NCBI RefSeq assembly: GCF_016545825.1
Contig: NC_052613.1
Location: 43,878,112 to 43,942,111, forward strand
Source of the DNA: Eucalyptus grandis
Lineage: Eukaryota; Streptophyta; Magnoliopsida; Myrtales; Myrtaceae
Reading direction: 5' to 3'
Length of the DNA: 64,000 nt
Part shown: positions 11,905-24,900 of the stretch, one piece after another
How the letters are laid out: each line of letters begins with the position of its first letter
Position numbering within the stretch: position 1 is the first letter of the stretch
Made by a program: the position numbers and the translations under genes
The notes under the pieces: model-generated
Told to the model about the DNA's origin: nothing
Databases searched by the model: none
The model's input: the letters and a program-made list of their open reading frames with translations, nothing else

Positions 11905-12146
11905 AAACGAGTGAAGTGAGGTAAACAAAACGACATAACAGAAAAAATAAAAATACCTTTTCGAAAAAATAACTTCATTTTTTGAAAATAACTGTCTTTT
12001 CAAAATTGATAATTGCCTTTTGAAAAAGAAAAACTTGGAAATATAATTTCAATCAATTGGCAATTAATAAGTAATTGTACTTTTTAAAATACTGGAAAAG
12101 AAATAACTTATAGTCATAACTCTTGGTCTTCTGAGTCTGAAAACCT

Positions 12147-15100
12147 TCAGACTTTACTTCTAAGTCTGAGCTCCTTCAGACTTGAATGGATAATAGATGT
12201 AAAGTTCAGTCTGGTGCGAATAGACTCAAATAGGTTTTTCTCCAATGGCTTTGTAAATATGTCCGCCAATTGATTCTTTGAATCAATGAATTGAATCATA
12301 ACTTCTTCACTTTGAACATGATCTCTAATAAAGTGATGTCGAATCTCTATGTGCTTTGCTCTTGAATGAAGAATTGGATTCTTCGTTAGATTGATTGCGC
12401 TGGTGTTATCACATTTGATCTCGATGCACGAGTCTTCGATTCCAAAGTCTCTCAGTTGTTGTTTTATCCATAAGATTTTATAATAACAACTTTCAAGAAC
12501 CACATACTCTGCTTCAACTGTTGAAATAGCTATAGTGCTTTGCTTCCTTGAGAACCAAGATACTGTCGTGTTTCCAAACAATTAGCATGTACCAGATGCA
12601 CTTTTTCTATCAACTCTGCAACCTGCTAAATCTGCGTTTGAATATCCAAGGAGGGTAAAGTCTCATTCTTTGGGATACCACAGACCTAAATTTGAAGTAG
12701 TTGCAATGCATTTGATAATACGTTTTGCAGCACTTAGATGAGAATCTTTTGGATCAGATTGAAATTTAGCACACATGCAAACACTAAACAAAATGTAAGG
12801 TCTAGAAGCAGTAAGATAAATAAGTGAAGACGGTGCGGCCATTTCTGGTAAGGAATGTCATCAATGGTGAAGAATTGCTTTGATGTAGTGGACGTAAAGC
12901 TTCTGGTCAACTTTTTTCCCCCTTCATTTTTATCTAGTTTCGAAGAACTAGACATTGGTATTTCAGTCTTTTTGCAATTTTCCAATTCGAACTTTTTAAC
13001 AAGTTCTTTCGCATATTTTTCTTGGTGAATGAAAATTCCTTCCTTCAATTGTTTTACTATTAATCCAAGAAAGAATGATAATTCACCCATCATGCTCATC
13101 TCAAATTCATCATGCATAGAAAGTTTGAACAACTAGAAAGTTTTTACCTTTCATTTTAATAAACAAGGTAGTATCCAATTTTCCTTTGACAAAACCATTT
13201 TGAAAAAAAAATTACTTAACTTGTCATACCAAGCTCGAGGCGCTTGCTTTAATCCATATAGAGCCTTTTTCAGTTTGAATACTGAGTCTGGTCTCTTTGG
13301 ATCTTCAAATGCAGGAGGTTGTTCCATATAGACTTCTTCTTGGATAAATCCATTTATGAATGCACTCTTGACGTTTATTTGGAATAACCTTGAATTTTTA
13401 TAACAGGCAAAAGCAAGTAGTATTGCTTCTAACCTAACTACTGGTGCGTAGGTTTCATCATAATCTATCCATTCTTCTTGCGTATATCCTTCGGCCACGA
13501 GTCTTGCTTTGTTCCTGATCACTTTTCCTTTTTCGTATAATTGTTCCCAAAAACTCATTTAGCTCTAATAATGGATTTACCTTTTGATTTAGGAGTTAAT
13601 TCCCATACATCGTTAATGCTGAACTGTCTGAGTTCTTCTTGCATTGCTTCAATCCAGCTTTTGTCAGCTAAAGCTTCTTCTATGCTTTTAGGTTTTATTT
13701 CATAAATTAGTGTCACGGCGCTAGACTCTTCTTGCTTTTTGGATCTGGTGCGAATCCTTTAATCAATATCACTAATGATGAGTTCTTTGGGATGACTAGA
13801 CTTGTGCTTCTAGTTACTTATCAGTTTGACAGTTTGCTGATATTCTTGTTCAGTTGATTTTTTAGCTTCCGTTCATTGTTGATTTTCAAAGGTCTAAGCT
13901 ACTTCAGGGGAGGTAGACTTTGTAGAGTTTGAAGCAGATTCAGATTCTCCAGGATGAGTCTGAATCAGTTGATTCTACAAAGAGTCTTGGAATTTGACAT
14001 TCGTAGATTCTTCCATAGACTGAGTCTTTTTGCTAAATACTCTGTAAGCTTTCCTAGTGGTTGAATATCCAAGGAAGATTCTTTCATTTGATTTCTCTTC
14101 AAACTTACCAGTTCGATCATTTGCATTTTTCAAAACAAAACATTTGCAACAAAATACATGAAAGTAAGAAACAATTGGCATCTTTCCTTTGAATAACTCA
14201 TAAGGAGTTTTCTTCAAAATATGTCTTAAAAAAACTCTGTTAATAATATAACATGCTGTAGAAACTGCTTTAACCCAAAAATGAGAGAAAATACTGCTTT
14301 CTATTAAAAGAGTTCTTGCCATCTCCTACAAAGATCTATTCTTTCTTTCCACAACACCATTCTGTTCTGGTGTGTATGGAGAGGAGAAAACATGCTGAAA
14401 ACCTGAGTCATCATAAAATTTTGCAAAGTTTTGATTTTCAAATTCACTTCCATGGTCTGTCCGTATGTTTGAAATAGCATATCGTTTCTCTTTTTGAACT
14501 TTCTTAGCAAATTTTGAAAAGTAAGAAAATGTTTCAAACTTACTTGCCAGAAAGTAAACCCAAGTGAATCGTGAAAAATCATCAACGATTACTAGACAAT
14601 ATCTCTTTCGGCCTATGCTTTTAGTTCTGGTTGGCCCAAAGAGATCCATATGTAGAAGCTGCAAAACACGATTAGTAGAAACCTAATTTATTAATTTAAA
14701 AGAACTTCTAACTTGTTTTCCCTATACACATGGTGTGCATAAGTCAGATTTTTGAAACTTCAGGTTGGGCAGCCCTCGAACAAGGTTCTTAGAAGAGATC
14801 TTGGCAATCTATTTCATGTTGATATTGCCAAGCTTTCGATGCCAAAGATTTGCTTCATCTTGAATTGAAATTAGACATTGAGATTTTTCTGGTTTTATAT
14901 CCAGAAGATAGATGTTTCCATATCTTTGTCCAGTAAAAGATTGTGAAAGATCTTTACTAGTTCCCAAACATATTCCTTCTTGAAAATTGATTTTGAATCC
15001 AGTGTCGTACAATTGGCTAATGCTAAGCAAATTGTAACTGAGTCCTTCCACCAAGGAAACATTGTTGATTGTGAGACTCCTAATTTTTACAGTTCCACAC

Positions 15101-15392
15101 CTAACAATTCTTTCTTTGCTGTTTCCATCAAAAGAGACTTTTCCACTATTTATTTGCAATCTTTAATCATATGCCTTGAACAGCCACTATCCAAATACCA
15201 TTTAATATTTTTCTTGATAGTGACCTGCAATTAAAAAAGAAACTCAAGCTTTCTTTGGTACCCACATTTTCTTGGGTCCAGAGAAGTTAATGCAATAAGC
15301 AATCTTTGCCCATTACTTTTTAACAAGTCTCCAAACCATAAAACATTCTTTCTCAAAGTGTTATGAGCTGTTGCACCTAGAACATTTTAGAG
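12147..15392 (-). pseudogene. pol of copia element C (5' end cut by D; RT active site deleted)
   Basis: Minus-strand remains in order. A gag-protease linker lies at 15240-15392. The protease DSGCSRHM is near 15170-15190. Pre-integrase is at 14809-15159. The integrase core (14326-14664) has MDLFGP, RTDHGSEF and NGVVERKN, so the DDE residues are present. The integrase C-terminal part follows a TAG at about 14325. RT amino part is at 13151-13558 and RT carboxy part at 12734-13132. RNase H (12147-12581) is open and keeps STVEAEY, CDNTSAINLTKNP and QLADIFTKPL. About 70 bp spanning the YVDD box is missing near 13125. The 5' gag is absent because element D begins at 15393. Confidence 0.85.
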
Positions 15393-16346
15393 TGTTGGAG
15401 AAAACTTCCTTATTTATTTTGAAGCTGACAAAACATTTTCATCAGTCTAGACTGAAGATTTGCAGACTTTTTCGTCAAAGTTTGAAGAACGGTAGATCGC
15501 CAGACCACCAGACTTAAGATTTAAAGTCTACCCTCATTGATAGTTTCTAGACCAACAAAGAAGATTTATCCAGAATCGAATATTTCCTTAAGGATTTGAT
15601 TCCAGCGGCTAAAGAAGTTCTCACGGCTGGAGATAGCATTTCAAGATCTATTATTTGTTTTGAAATCAATACGAGTAATTTGGATCCGTTGATCGGCGAA
15701 GTATACTTGGAAGATTCTACTTATGGAAACCTAGATCCTGATTGTATGGGCGAGCATGATTGGTGGGCTATCATCACATTTCTTAAATAACTTGAGATCT
15801 CCTTAATTAATTTTGTCCAATGGGTAGATTGGAAGAACTCCTTTGGAAGGTGCCAACGGTTATGAAGGCATGTAGGAGTATATAAGGAAGACGCTTTAGT
15901 TATTCGAATGTGTGCATGATAGATAAATTCCAAAGTCTGAAGCTCCTTGTTCTTTGTTGATTCAATTGTTAAGCGTATATTTGTACTTAAAAGAGAGTTT
16001 AGACATTTGTGAGGCCTTGAAGAAGTGTATCAGAGTCTCTACACTATGAAATCAATGACGTGATACTATAAGGACTCTTTTGATTCTTAGTGAAATCCAA
16101 CCGGTGGGCTGTCAATGCGGGAAAATGGACGTAGGCTTGATTAAGCCAAACCACTATAAAACTTGTATTCTTATTCTCTTCCCTGAACTCTTTTTTATTT
16201 TACTCGCAACTCTATTTAATTGTTTTTCTCTTCAAAGTTTATAGTCAACCAGACTTAGGTTAAAAGTAAAGTTTTATACTATATTTTCGAAGAGTTGTTT
16301 GTGCACCTATTCATCCCCCCTCTAAGTGCTCGTACTAGCTCTATCA
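15393..16346 (+). repeat. 5' LTR of copia element D (954 bp)
   Basis: Begins TGTTGGAGAAAAC and ends CTCTATCA, homologous in inverse orientation to the LTRs at 6420-7346 and 8013-8969. A TATA box (TATATAAG, 15879-15886) sits in the sequence context shared by the family LTRs. Confidence 0.85.
15879..15886 (+). promoter_or_regulatory. LTR promoter TATA box of copia D
   Basis: TATATAAG within AGGAGTATATAAGGAAGACG. The A1 LTR has the equivalent GAGTATAAAAGGAAGACG near 6870. This is probably the main element promoter. Confidence 0.6.
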
Positions 16347-16362
16347 ATTGTTATTAGAGCCT
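16347..16362 (+). other. Degenerate primer-binding site of copia D
   Basis: ATTGTTATTAGAGCC directly follows the LTR end. It is a mutated version of the initiator tRNA-Met complement. Confidence 0.6.
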
Positions 16363-16409
16363 GTGTACTCATTTAAATTGAAGTGTTTTTACTTCAAAGT
16401 TAAAGATCA

Positions 16410-19400
16410 ATGGCTAGTATGTTGGCTCCAGGTTTGGTTGAAGGGCAAAGCAACACCAAACCATCTTATTTTAATGGAAATGAATACAACATATGGAAAA
16501 ACAAGATAAAAGCATTCCTAAAATCGAAAGATCCTCTAAAATGGGATGTAGTAGATAAAGGAATCATTATGGGATGTGGTAGACAAAGGAATCATTCCTA
16601 AAGTTACAACAATCTCAAAAAGGGGAAAAGAAGTTGCAGAGGCTAGCGAGATGACTCAAGAAGAGATAACTAAGAGACAAGCTCTTGATGCAAAAAAATT
16701 TACTCCTTATATTGTGCATTATCTCCAACTGAATATAACATAATATCTTATTGTGAAATAGCTAAAGAAGTCTGGGATAGGTTGCACATTATGTAGGTAT
16801 TGATCGAGTAAAAGAAACCAGAGCTCTTGATGCAAAGCAATTTATTCATTATATTGTGCATTATCTCCAACTGAATATAATAAAATATCTTCTTGTGAAA
16901 CAGCTAAAGAAGTCTGGGATAGGCAACACATTACGTATGAAGGGACTGATCGAGTAAAAGAAACCATAATCAATATTATGTTTGGTCAATATGAAGCCAT
17001 CAAGATGAAGCTAGGAGAATCTATTACCGACATGTTTAGTCGTTTTACAGAAATCATGAATGGTCTTGAGTATCAAGGTCAACCAATCTCAGGATCCATG
17101 ACGGTTAACAAATTGTTGCGTGGATTTTCCAAAGATTGGAATCACGTAAAGACATCAATAAGAGAGACACAAAGGATCATGCCACTCTCTGTTGATGAAT
17201 TGGTTGGCACTCTTCAATCTTATGAAGTGGAGCAAATCAATGAAGATGAAGATCCCAAAGGTAAAAAATCTATTGCTTTAAGATCTAATGATGATTCTGA
17301 TGTTATAACCCAATAACGAAAGTTTCGTAAGGGGACTGGAGCAGGCTACCATGAGACAAAAGATCTTCTTTCTAAAGAGATTCGATTCAGAACTATTATA
17401 TGTCCAAGTTGAGGAGAAACTGATCCAATTCGGAGTTGTTGATGTTTATACCGATCGATCATAGCTTTGAATGCAAGAAAAGGGACACATCAGACCCAAC
17501 TGTCCCTTGCTGAAGAAAAGGAAAAGAAAAGCTGAGCAATACAAAAAGGCACTTAAAACAGAGACTTGGAATGATACCGAATGCGAAGAGAGTGCTGATG
17601 ATTATGCTAATATTTGTTTAATGGCAAAACCAAAATCAAATTCAGACTCTGAGACAGATACGGACTTAGACTCAAACAGTGAAATCGAGATAAGTAATTT
17701 AAAAATTCATACTAAAGTCTCTAAATACATCGATGAACTGTCTTAGTCTCAAAACCTCTCTCAAGAGAATTTCCGAGCTAAAAAGGGAAAATTCTACACC
17801 GAAGCAACAGGAGATTGTTTGGAAAGAAAAATTCGAAAATCTAGATAAAAGTTTTATTACTTTGAAAGAAAATGTAGACTCTCTTTTAAGAGAAAATGCA
17901 TTTTAAAAAAAATGATATTTCAAATATTTCAAAAAGGTTTTCTATAGGATTTGAGAAATTGAAAAAGATTCTTTCAGCACAAAGACCTTACTTTAACAAA
18001 TCAGGCTTGGGAATGACCTCTGAAACCATTCCTCTAATTGATTTTCAAAAAGTAAATGAAAGAATCAAACAAAGACCCATAAAAGCCTTCTATATAAATC
18101 ATTTTCAAAAAGTCTTTGTAAAACCTGTTGGCCATAGTGCTTTTAAATGTGCTATGTGCAACAGCTCATAACACTTTGAGAAAAAATGTCCCATGGTTTG
18201 GAAACATGTTAAGAAGGATTTGGCAAAGACCGTATATTACATTAACTCCATTGGACCCAAGAAAATGTGGGTATCAAAGAAAGCTTGAGTTTCCTTTTAA
18301 ATGCAGCTCACTATCAAGAAAAAGGTCAAATGGTACTTGGATAGTAGATGTTTAAGACATATGACAGGAGATTCAAGTTGTTTCATAAAGCTTATGCAAG
18401 TTAATGGAGTAAAGGAAAAATTGTCGGATGCGTAACAGTAAAGATTGGAAGTCTCACAATCAATAACGTCTCTTTAGTAGGACTCAATTACAACTTGTTG
18501 AGTATCAGCCAACTATGCGACATAGGGTTCAAAATCAATTTTCAAGAAGAAATATGTTCAGAAAGCAATAAAGACTTCTCTCAGACTTTCACTGGGCAAA
18601 GACATGGGAACATCTATCTCTTGGACATCAAACCAGAAAAATCTCAATGTCTAATTTCAATTCAAGAGGAAGCTAATATTTAGCATTGAAAAGTTGGCCA
18701 TATCAACATGAAACAAATTGCCAAGACCTCTTCAAAGAAGCTTGTTCGTGGGCTACCCAACCTGTCATACCAAAAATTTGAATTATGCACACCATATATG
18801 TTGGGAAAACAGGTTAGAAGTTTTTTCAAACCAATATATCAAGTTTCCACTAATTGTATACTGCAGCTCCTGCATATGGATCTCTTTGGACCGACTAGAA
18901 CTCAAAGCGTTGGTGGAAAGAAATATTGCCTAGTAATAGTGGATGATTATTCACGATTTACTTGGGTATACTTTCTTGTAAGTAAGTCTGAAACATTCTC
19001 TTATTTTTTAAAGTTTGCTAAGAAAGTATAGAATGAGAAAGGGTATGTTATTTCAAGTATACGGACAGATTATGAAGGTGAGTTTGAAAATCAAGATTTT
19101 GCTAAATTTTGTGATGAATCTGGTTTTCAACATATGTTCTCCTCTTCATTCACTTCATAATAGAATGGAGTAGTGGAAAGGAAGAATAGATCGTTACAAG
19201 AAATGGCTAGAACACTTTTAATTGAAAGCAATATTTCTTCTCGTTTTTGGGCTAAAGCAATTTCTACAGCATATTATATCATTAACAGAGTTTTCTTAAG
19301 ACTAATTCTGGAGAAAACTCCTTATGAGTTGTTCAAAGGAAAGAAGCCAATTGTTTCCTATTTTCATGTATTTTGTTGCAAATGTTTTATATTGAAAAAT

Positions 19401-21333
19401 GCAAATGATCGAATTGGTAAATTTGAAGAAAAATCAGACGAAGGAATCTTCCTTGGATATTCAACCACCAGTAAAGTTTACAGAGTATTCAGCAAAAAGA
19501 CTCAGTCTGTGGAAGAATCTACGAATGTCAAATTCCAAGACTCTTTATAGAATCAACTGATTCAGACTCATCCTGAAGAATCTAAACCTGCTCCAAACTC
19601 TACTCCCCCTGAAGTAACTCAGATCTCTGAAAATCAACAACGAACGAAAGCTGAAAAATCAACTGAACAAGAAGATCAGCAAACTGTCAGACCGATAAGT
19701 AACTAGAAGCACAAGTCTAGTCATCCCAAAGAACTCATCATTGGTGATATTGATGAAGGGATTCGCACCAGATCCAAAAAGCAAGAAGATCTAGCGCCAT
19801 GGCACTTATTTTTGAAATAAAACCCAAAAGCATAATTAAGCTTTGCAAGAACTTAGGTAGTTCAGTGTTAACAATATTTGGGAATTAACTCATAAACCAA
19901 AAGGTAAATCTGTTGTTTGAGCTAAATGGGTTTTTAGAAACAAGATGGACGAGAAAGGAAAAGTTATAAGGAACAAAGCAAGACTCATGGCCAAAGGATA
20001 TATGCAAGAAGAAGGAATAGACTATGATGAGACTTACGCACTAGTAGCAAGGTTAGAAGCAATTAGATTATTACTTGCTTTTGCTTGTTATAAGAATTTC
20101 AGGTTATCCCAAATGGACGTCGAAAGTGCATTCCTGAATGGATTTATCCAAGAGGAAGTCTATGCGGAACAACCTCTCGGTTTTGAAGACCTAAGGAAAC
20201 CAAACTCTGTATTCATATTGAAAAAGGTGCTATATGGTTTAAAGCAAGCACCTCGAGCTTGATACGACATGTTAAGTAATTTTTTAATCCAAAATGGCTT
20301 TGTTAAAGGTAAAGTAGACACTACTCTATTTATTAAAAGAGAAAGTAAAAACTTTCTACTTGTTCAAATCTATATTGATCATATTATTTTTGGATCACCT
20401 AACGAAAATTTGTGCAAGAAATTCTCAAAGTCTATGCAAGATGAATTCGAGATGAGCATGATGGGTGAACTATCCTTCTTTCTCGGACTACAAGTAAAAC
20501 AATTGAATGAATGAATTTTTATTCATCAAGAAAAATATGCTAAAGAACTTGTTAAAAAGTTCGGTTTGGAGAATTACAAAAAGACTGATATACCAATATC
20601 AAGTTCTTGAAACTGAACAAAGATGAACAAAGAAAGAAAGTTGACCAGAAGCTATACGAGAGTATCATTGGTTCACTTCTTTATCTTATTGCCTCTAGAC
20701 CTGACATTTTGTTTAGTGTTTGCATTTGTGCCAGATTTCAATCAGATCCCAAAGAATCTCATTTAAGTGCTACGAAACGCATTATCAAATACATTGCAAC
20801 AACCTCTAAGTTAGGTCTATGGTATCCTAAAGAATGAGACTTTACTCTTCTTGGATATTCAGACGCAAATCTAGCAGGATGCAGAGTTGATAGAAAGAGC
20901 ACCTCAGGGACTTGTCAATTGCTTGGAAACAGGACAGTATCTCGGTTCTCAATGAAGCAAAGTACTGTAACTCTCTCAATAGCAAAAGCAGAGTATGTGG
21001 CTTTTGGAAATTGTTGTTCTCAAATCTTATGGATAAAACAATAGCTAAGAGACTTTGGAATCGAAGACTCATGTACTAAAATTAAATGTGACAACACAAG
21101 CACGATCAATCTCACCAAAAATCCAATTATTCACTCAATAGCAAAGCATATGGAGATTCGACATCATTTTATTAGAGACCATGTTCAAAATGGAGAAGTC
21201 TTGATTCAATTCACTAACTTAAAGAATTAGCTGGTGGACATTTTTACAAAGCCACTGGAGAAAAGTCAATTTGAGTCTATTCGATCCAGACTTAAAATCT
21301 TGAAGTCTGAAGAAGTTCAAACTCGGGGATAAA
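16410..21333 (+). pseudogene. gag-pol of copia element D (decayed)
   Basis: Gag begins at 16410 (MASMLAPGLVEG) and is broken by a short duplication near 16560-16600 and a 142-bp tandem duplication at 16681-16964. Capsid C-part is at 16978-17316 and the zinc-knuckle remnant GHIRPNC is at about 17490. Protease near 18330-18400 reads YLDSRC, so catalytic DSG is lost. Pre-integrase is at 18495-18683. The integrase core (18708-19200) has MDLFGP and VVERKN with stops between. RT (19945-20514) has the active site as YIDH instead of YVDD. RT C-part is at 20607-20837. RNase H relic (20838-21290) retains CDNTSTINLTKNP and VDIFTKPL. Multiple stops; no activity expected. Confidence 0.85.
16681..16964 (+). 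repeat. 142-bp tandem duplication inside gag of element D
   Basis: The segment opening GCTCTTGATGCAAA and closing GAGTAAAAGAAACCA occurs twice, at 16681 and again at 16823. The copies differ at several bases, so the duplication is not recent. Other copies (A1, B) have one unit at this place. Confidence 0.8.
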
Positions 21334-21611
21334 AGTCTAAAGATGCTCAAACTCAGAAGATCGAGGATTACGACTGTAAGTTATTTTTAGAAAATTATCT
21401 TTCGGATGAAAACTCGAAAAGGTACATTTATCTATTAATCTGCAATTGATTGATGTTATCTTCCCAATTTTTTGTAATTATAGCAAACATTCTTTTTCGA
21501 AAAAGAAGTTATCTTTTTTATAGTTATCTATTTTCAAAAAAGGTAGTTATTTTTTAAAATGCATTTTTTTTTTTTATTCTTGACGATCCGTATACCCCAT
21601 TTCGATTGCTT

Positions 21612-21618
21612 TATATAC
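21612..21618 (+). promoter_or_regulatory. Possible internal TATA box for ORF3 of D
   Basis: TATATAC, 141 bp upstream of the ORF3 ATG, followed by ACAAAACCTAGAA. It matches A1 and C in both spacing and downstream motif. A pyrimidine-rich run ending in CTCTCTAG also lies before the ATG, so a 3' splice site is an alternative reading. Confidence 0.4.
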
Positions 21619-21752
21619 TATTTTTCTTCTTTTTACTCACAAAACCTAGAAGCACAAAACATCATCTTCTTACTTTTTCTCTCTAGTTTAATCCTTAAAG
21701 TTTTCATCTTTTTCACGAATCGAGTTCGGAAACTTTCTCAAAGACTGTGACA

Positions 21753-21929
21753 ATGTCTTCCCAAAGAAAGTCTTTAAGGATTGCAAGCAGAGGACCACAG
21801 CATATGCGTGAGGGTCCTACGCACTTTGACCTTACCAAGGAAGAATAATCTCCAAGGCATCAGCAGAGTCCACAACATTCTCAACCGCGCCATTCTCCTC
21901 AGGCTAGACCACAAAATGTTCAGCATCAT
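21753..21929 (+). pseudogene. 5' part of ORF3 of element D, cut by gypsy element E
   Basis: Starts at the ATG at 21753 (MSSQRKSLRIASRGP), shares GPTHFDLT with A1 and the similar LTHFDLT with C, has a stop near 21847, and ends at 21929 where the LTR terminus TGTAGCACCCC of element E begins. About 8% of the ORF length remains. Confidence 0.75.
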
Positions 21930-24900
21930 TGTAGCACCCCGAACCCTTCGTAGGTTGCCACAAGCACCAATGTTACTCCTTATTACCTTTCCCCTTAGAA
22001 GAGGCGTCGTGGTTCACAAGCATTTTTTTTTTAAAAGCGGTTCCAGCGCGACTCATTAGCGGAAGCAAAATAAAGCATCACCATCTCTCCCCCTACCAAC
22101 CATGATACAAATACACACCACTAATCATCATGATTTTATAGACAAGCCACGACACTTTATTTACATATATTTTCAAGATGGGACTTCTTTTGGGTCGATA
22201 CATCAAAAGGGAAAAGCTAGGACTCAGCCATGTCCAGCCTAAAACCTCAAAAAGAACTCTCAACCCTCTACATCTCACGTGCACAACCCCCATCATAAGT
22301 GTTGGCTAACTATCCAAAAAAAAAAAACAGCTCCTACTCGTCACGCACGGGCCTCACACCCAATCCGGTGCATCAAGCGGTGGCAGTGGCAACATCCCTC
22401 TCATCACCCCATCGCGACGAACGTGGATGAAGACGAACTCCTGGATAATCGGGCCCCCAGCTAGGTCTATGTCGTACATGACAAAACAGCGCACATGTAT
22501 GTATGTCAGTCTAGGCACAGAAGGACAGCTGAACTCCTCGCACTCAACCTCGACGTCGGATGGTAAACCGTAAAATGCACCCCGTGCGACGGCAGGAAGC
22601 GGCATGCTGCTAATCTGAAATGTTGGTCCCCAAAAGGGGTGAGTACAACCACTCAGCAGGTAAAGGAAATCTAATAACCACTCAATGCATCATACAAATC
22701 ATACATGCATTCCAGGCATTACTTACCTTGAAGCCATGCGCATACTATCATGCATCATCACCACAATCATAATACATACATGTGTATCATCAAGTCATAC
22801 TCATATCATCGTCATCATAACATTATTATATTACACACATGCCATCCTCATCATATACATGACATCATCACACCCTACACATGTCATCATCATCATAGCA
22901 ATCATCATATCACACATGTCATCATCATCATGGCATCATCATATCACACATGTCATCATTATCATGGCATCATCATATCATGCCATATCATATATCATCA
23001 CCATCATCATCATCATGCATCATGCCATATCATATATCATGGTTTGATTTCCACTTTTAACTTTCAATTTGATCACCACATCATCCTTCCTCGGATCATC
23101 AATTTCATCTCATATTATACCCTCACATCCCATGCGAGAAAAACCTCCGGCATTCAACCATTCTAGGCCACCGAGCATCCGCCCCCCCACATTCCAGGCA
23201 TCTCGCATCCCAAGTGGCATCACGAGGCATTCCCCTCGGGCAAAGACCTCCGACAGGGCTTCCGGCATTTACACTCCCTGGCCGGGCATCCCGCACCCCA
23301 ATCCTGACATCGCGAGACATTCTCCTCGGGCAAAGACCTCCGACAGGGCTTCCGGCCCCCCACATTCCAGGCATCCTGAATCTCCCAGGGTCATCTGGCC
23401 TTGTATCTCAATACAATCCGGGCATCATCCTCCACCACAACCATCTCCTCATTATCCATGTTTACCAATTTCAGTCTTAATTTAGCATGTCATATGACGT
23501 GACATCAAACAAGTCATATTCGGCATGGAATTCACACATGCATTTCAATTCAATGTCATGCATACATCAAGACCTCATCATACATACAACATGGTATAAT
23601 TATTTATGAAATAAAATTTAATGGAATTTATGGTCAATAAAATAATCCATTTTTCATGCCCTTTTTCATTTATTTAAAATTCCAGCTTTTATCATTTTCA
23701 AAAATATTAAATTTAATATCTATAAATTCCCAAAAATTATAAAAATTAAGGCAAGTGATAAACAAGACAATAGAATAATAATTTCATGCAAAACACATGG
23801 CCAAATAGAATTTCACACAATTTCACAATTCTCACAAAATGGCATGTCATTTTCGGGTGAAATCAGAATGCACAGTTTCTGAAGAAATTCGATTAAAATA
23901 TTCATATGACCTCCAAAAATTACGATATTTTACCGAGTTATAGCCAAGACATTTTTTCGTACATCTTTCATGCAGACTTCCAAGTCAGATTATTTTTAGA
24001 TAAATTTCTATAGTCTCGTGAAGCTTCTGAATCCCTTACCGAATCGTCCAATGTATGCTTCTCCGAAATACTGAGTTTTCACCTACCTATTCTCTTTCGT
24101 TTCCTCTGAAATTTGGATACGTTATACATCAAGATGTCCTCTACAGGTTTCATGGAGAGATCTAAGTCAGATAACCAGAGTATAGTCGTCATTTAGGTCC
24201 ACGATGTCTCGGGTGTCTTGAAATACATCTCCAGAATTACCGTCTTCAAGATCTAGTCGATTTACTAGGTTATACTTGTTCATTTCACTTAAAATATGAT
24301 TATGTTGTAGTTTAAGATGTCCCCTACAACTTTTATGAAGAAATAGAAGAGAGATTCTTAGCACAAATCAACATGCAACCACAAATCCATCAAAAGGTCA
24401 GTGAAATCTTTCCAGATCTGAGGTCTCCGTAGGATGATAGTTTAACCCCTCAAATCTCCATCATTTTCCACGAAAGTTTATTATGTTGTAGTTCAAGATG
24501 TTAGCTACAACTTTCATGAAGAGATCGAAGCCAAAATCTGACTCTAAACATACATGAAAGCTCACACAACATTCTGACTCAAACTGTTCAAGCGAAAACA
24601 GTCACACCACTCAAGAAACAAGCCATCCATACTTCGGTTCTCCTCACCTAATCACTCAATTTCGACACTACATCAAACATACATGTAACAAACACACATG
24701 AAAGAGCAGCTAGAGGACTCCAACTTGCCTCTAGACCGGACGGACGATGGCACACGGCAGCAAACACGGCGGACGGATGGCGAGCGACGGCGACTCCCTC
24801 CTCGGCTTCTCCTCTCTCTCAGCCGCTCTCCCTCTCTCTCGCACAATCTCTCTCTCTCCCTTGGGTGAATGGCTAACCGGCCACTCTCTCTCCTCTCTCC

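Larger units (their letters stand above)
15393..21929 (+). mobile_element. Ty1/copia element D (plus strand), 3' end cut by gypsy element E
   Basis: Same family as A1, B and C but opposite in orientation. It has a complete 5' LTR, a primer-binding site, gag-pol and the start of ORF3. Its 5' LTR begins abruptly inside the gag-protease linker of C. Its ORF3 is broken at 21930 by the LTR of gypsy element E, and the remainder (rest of ORF3, polypurine tract, 3' LTR) should lie beyond the sequence gap at 30545. C and D stand head to head, giving an imperfect inverted repeat centred near 15.3 kb. Confidence 0.85.

Noticed and set aside
22685..23166. His-rich reading frames (also 28468-28808)
   Set aside because: They come from CAT/ATG repeats in the gypsy LTRs and are not metal-binding proteins.
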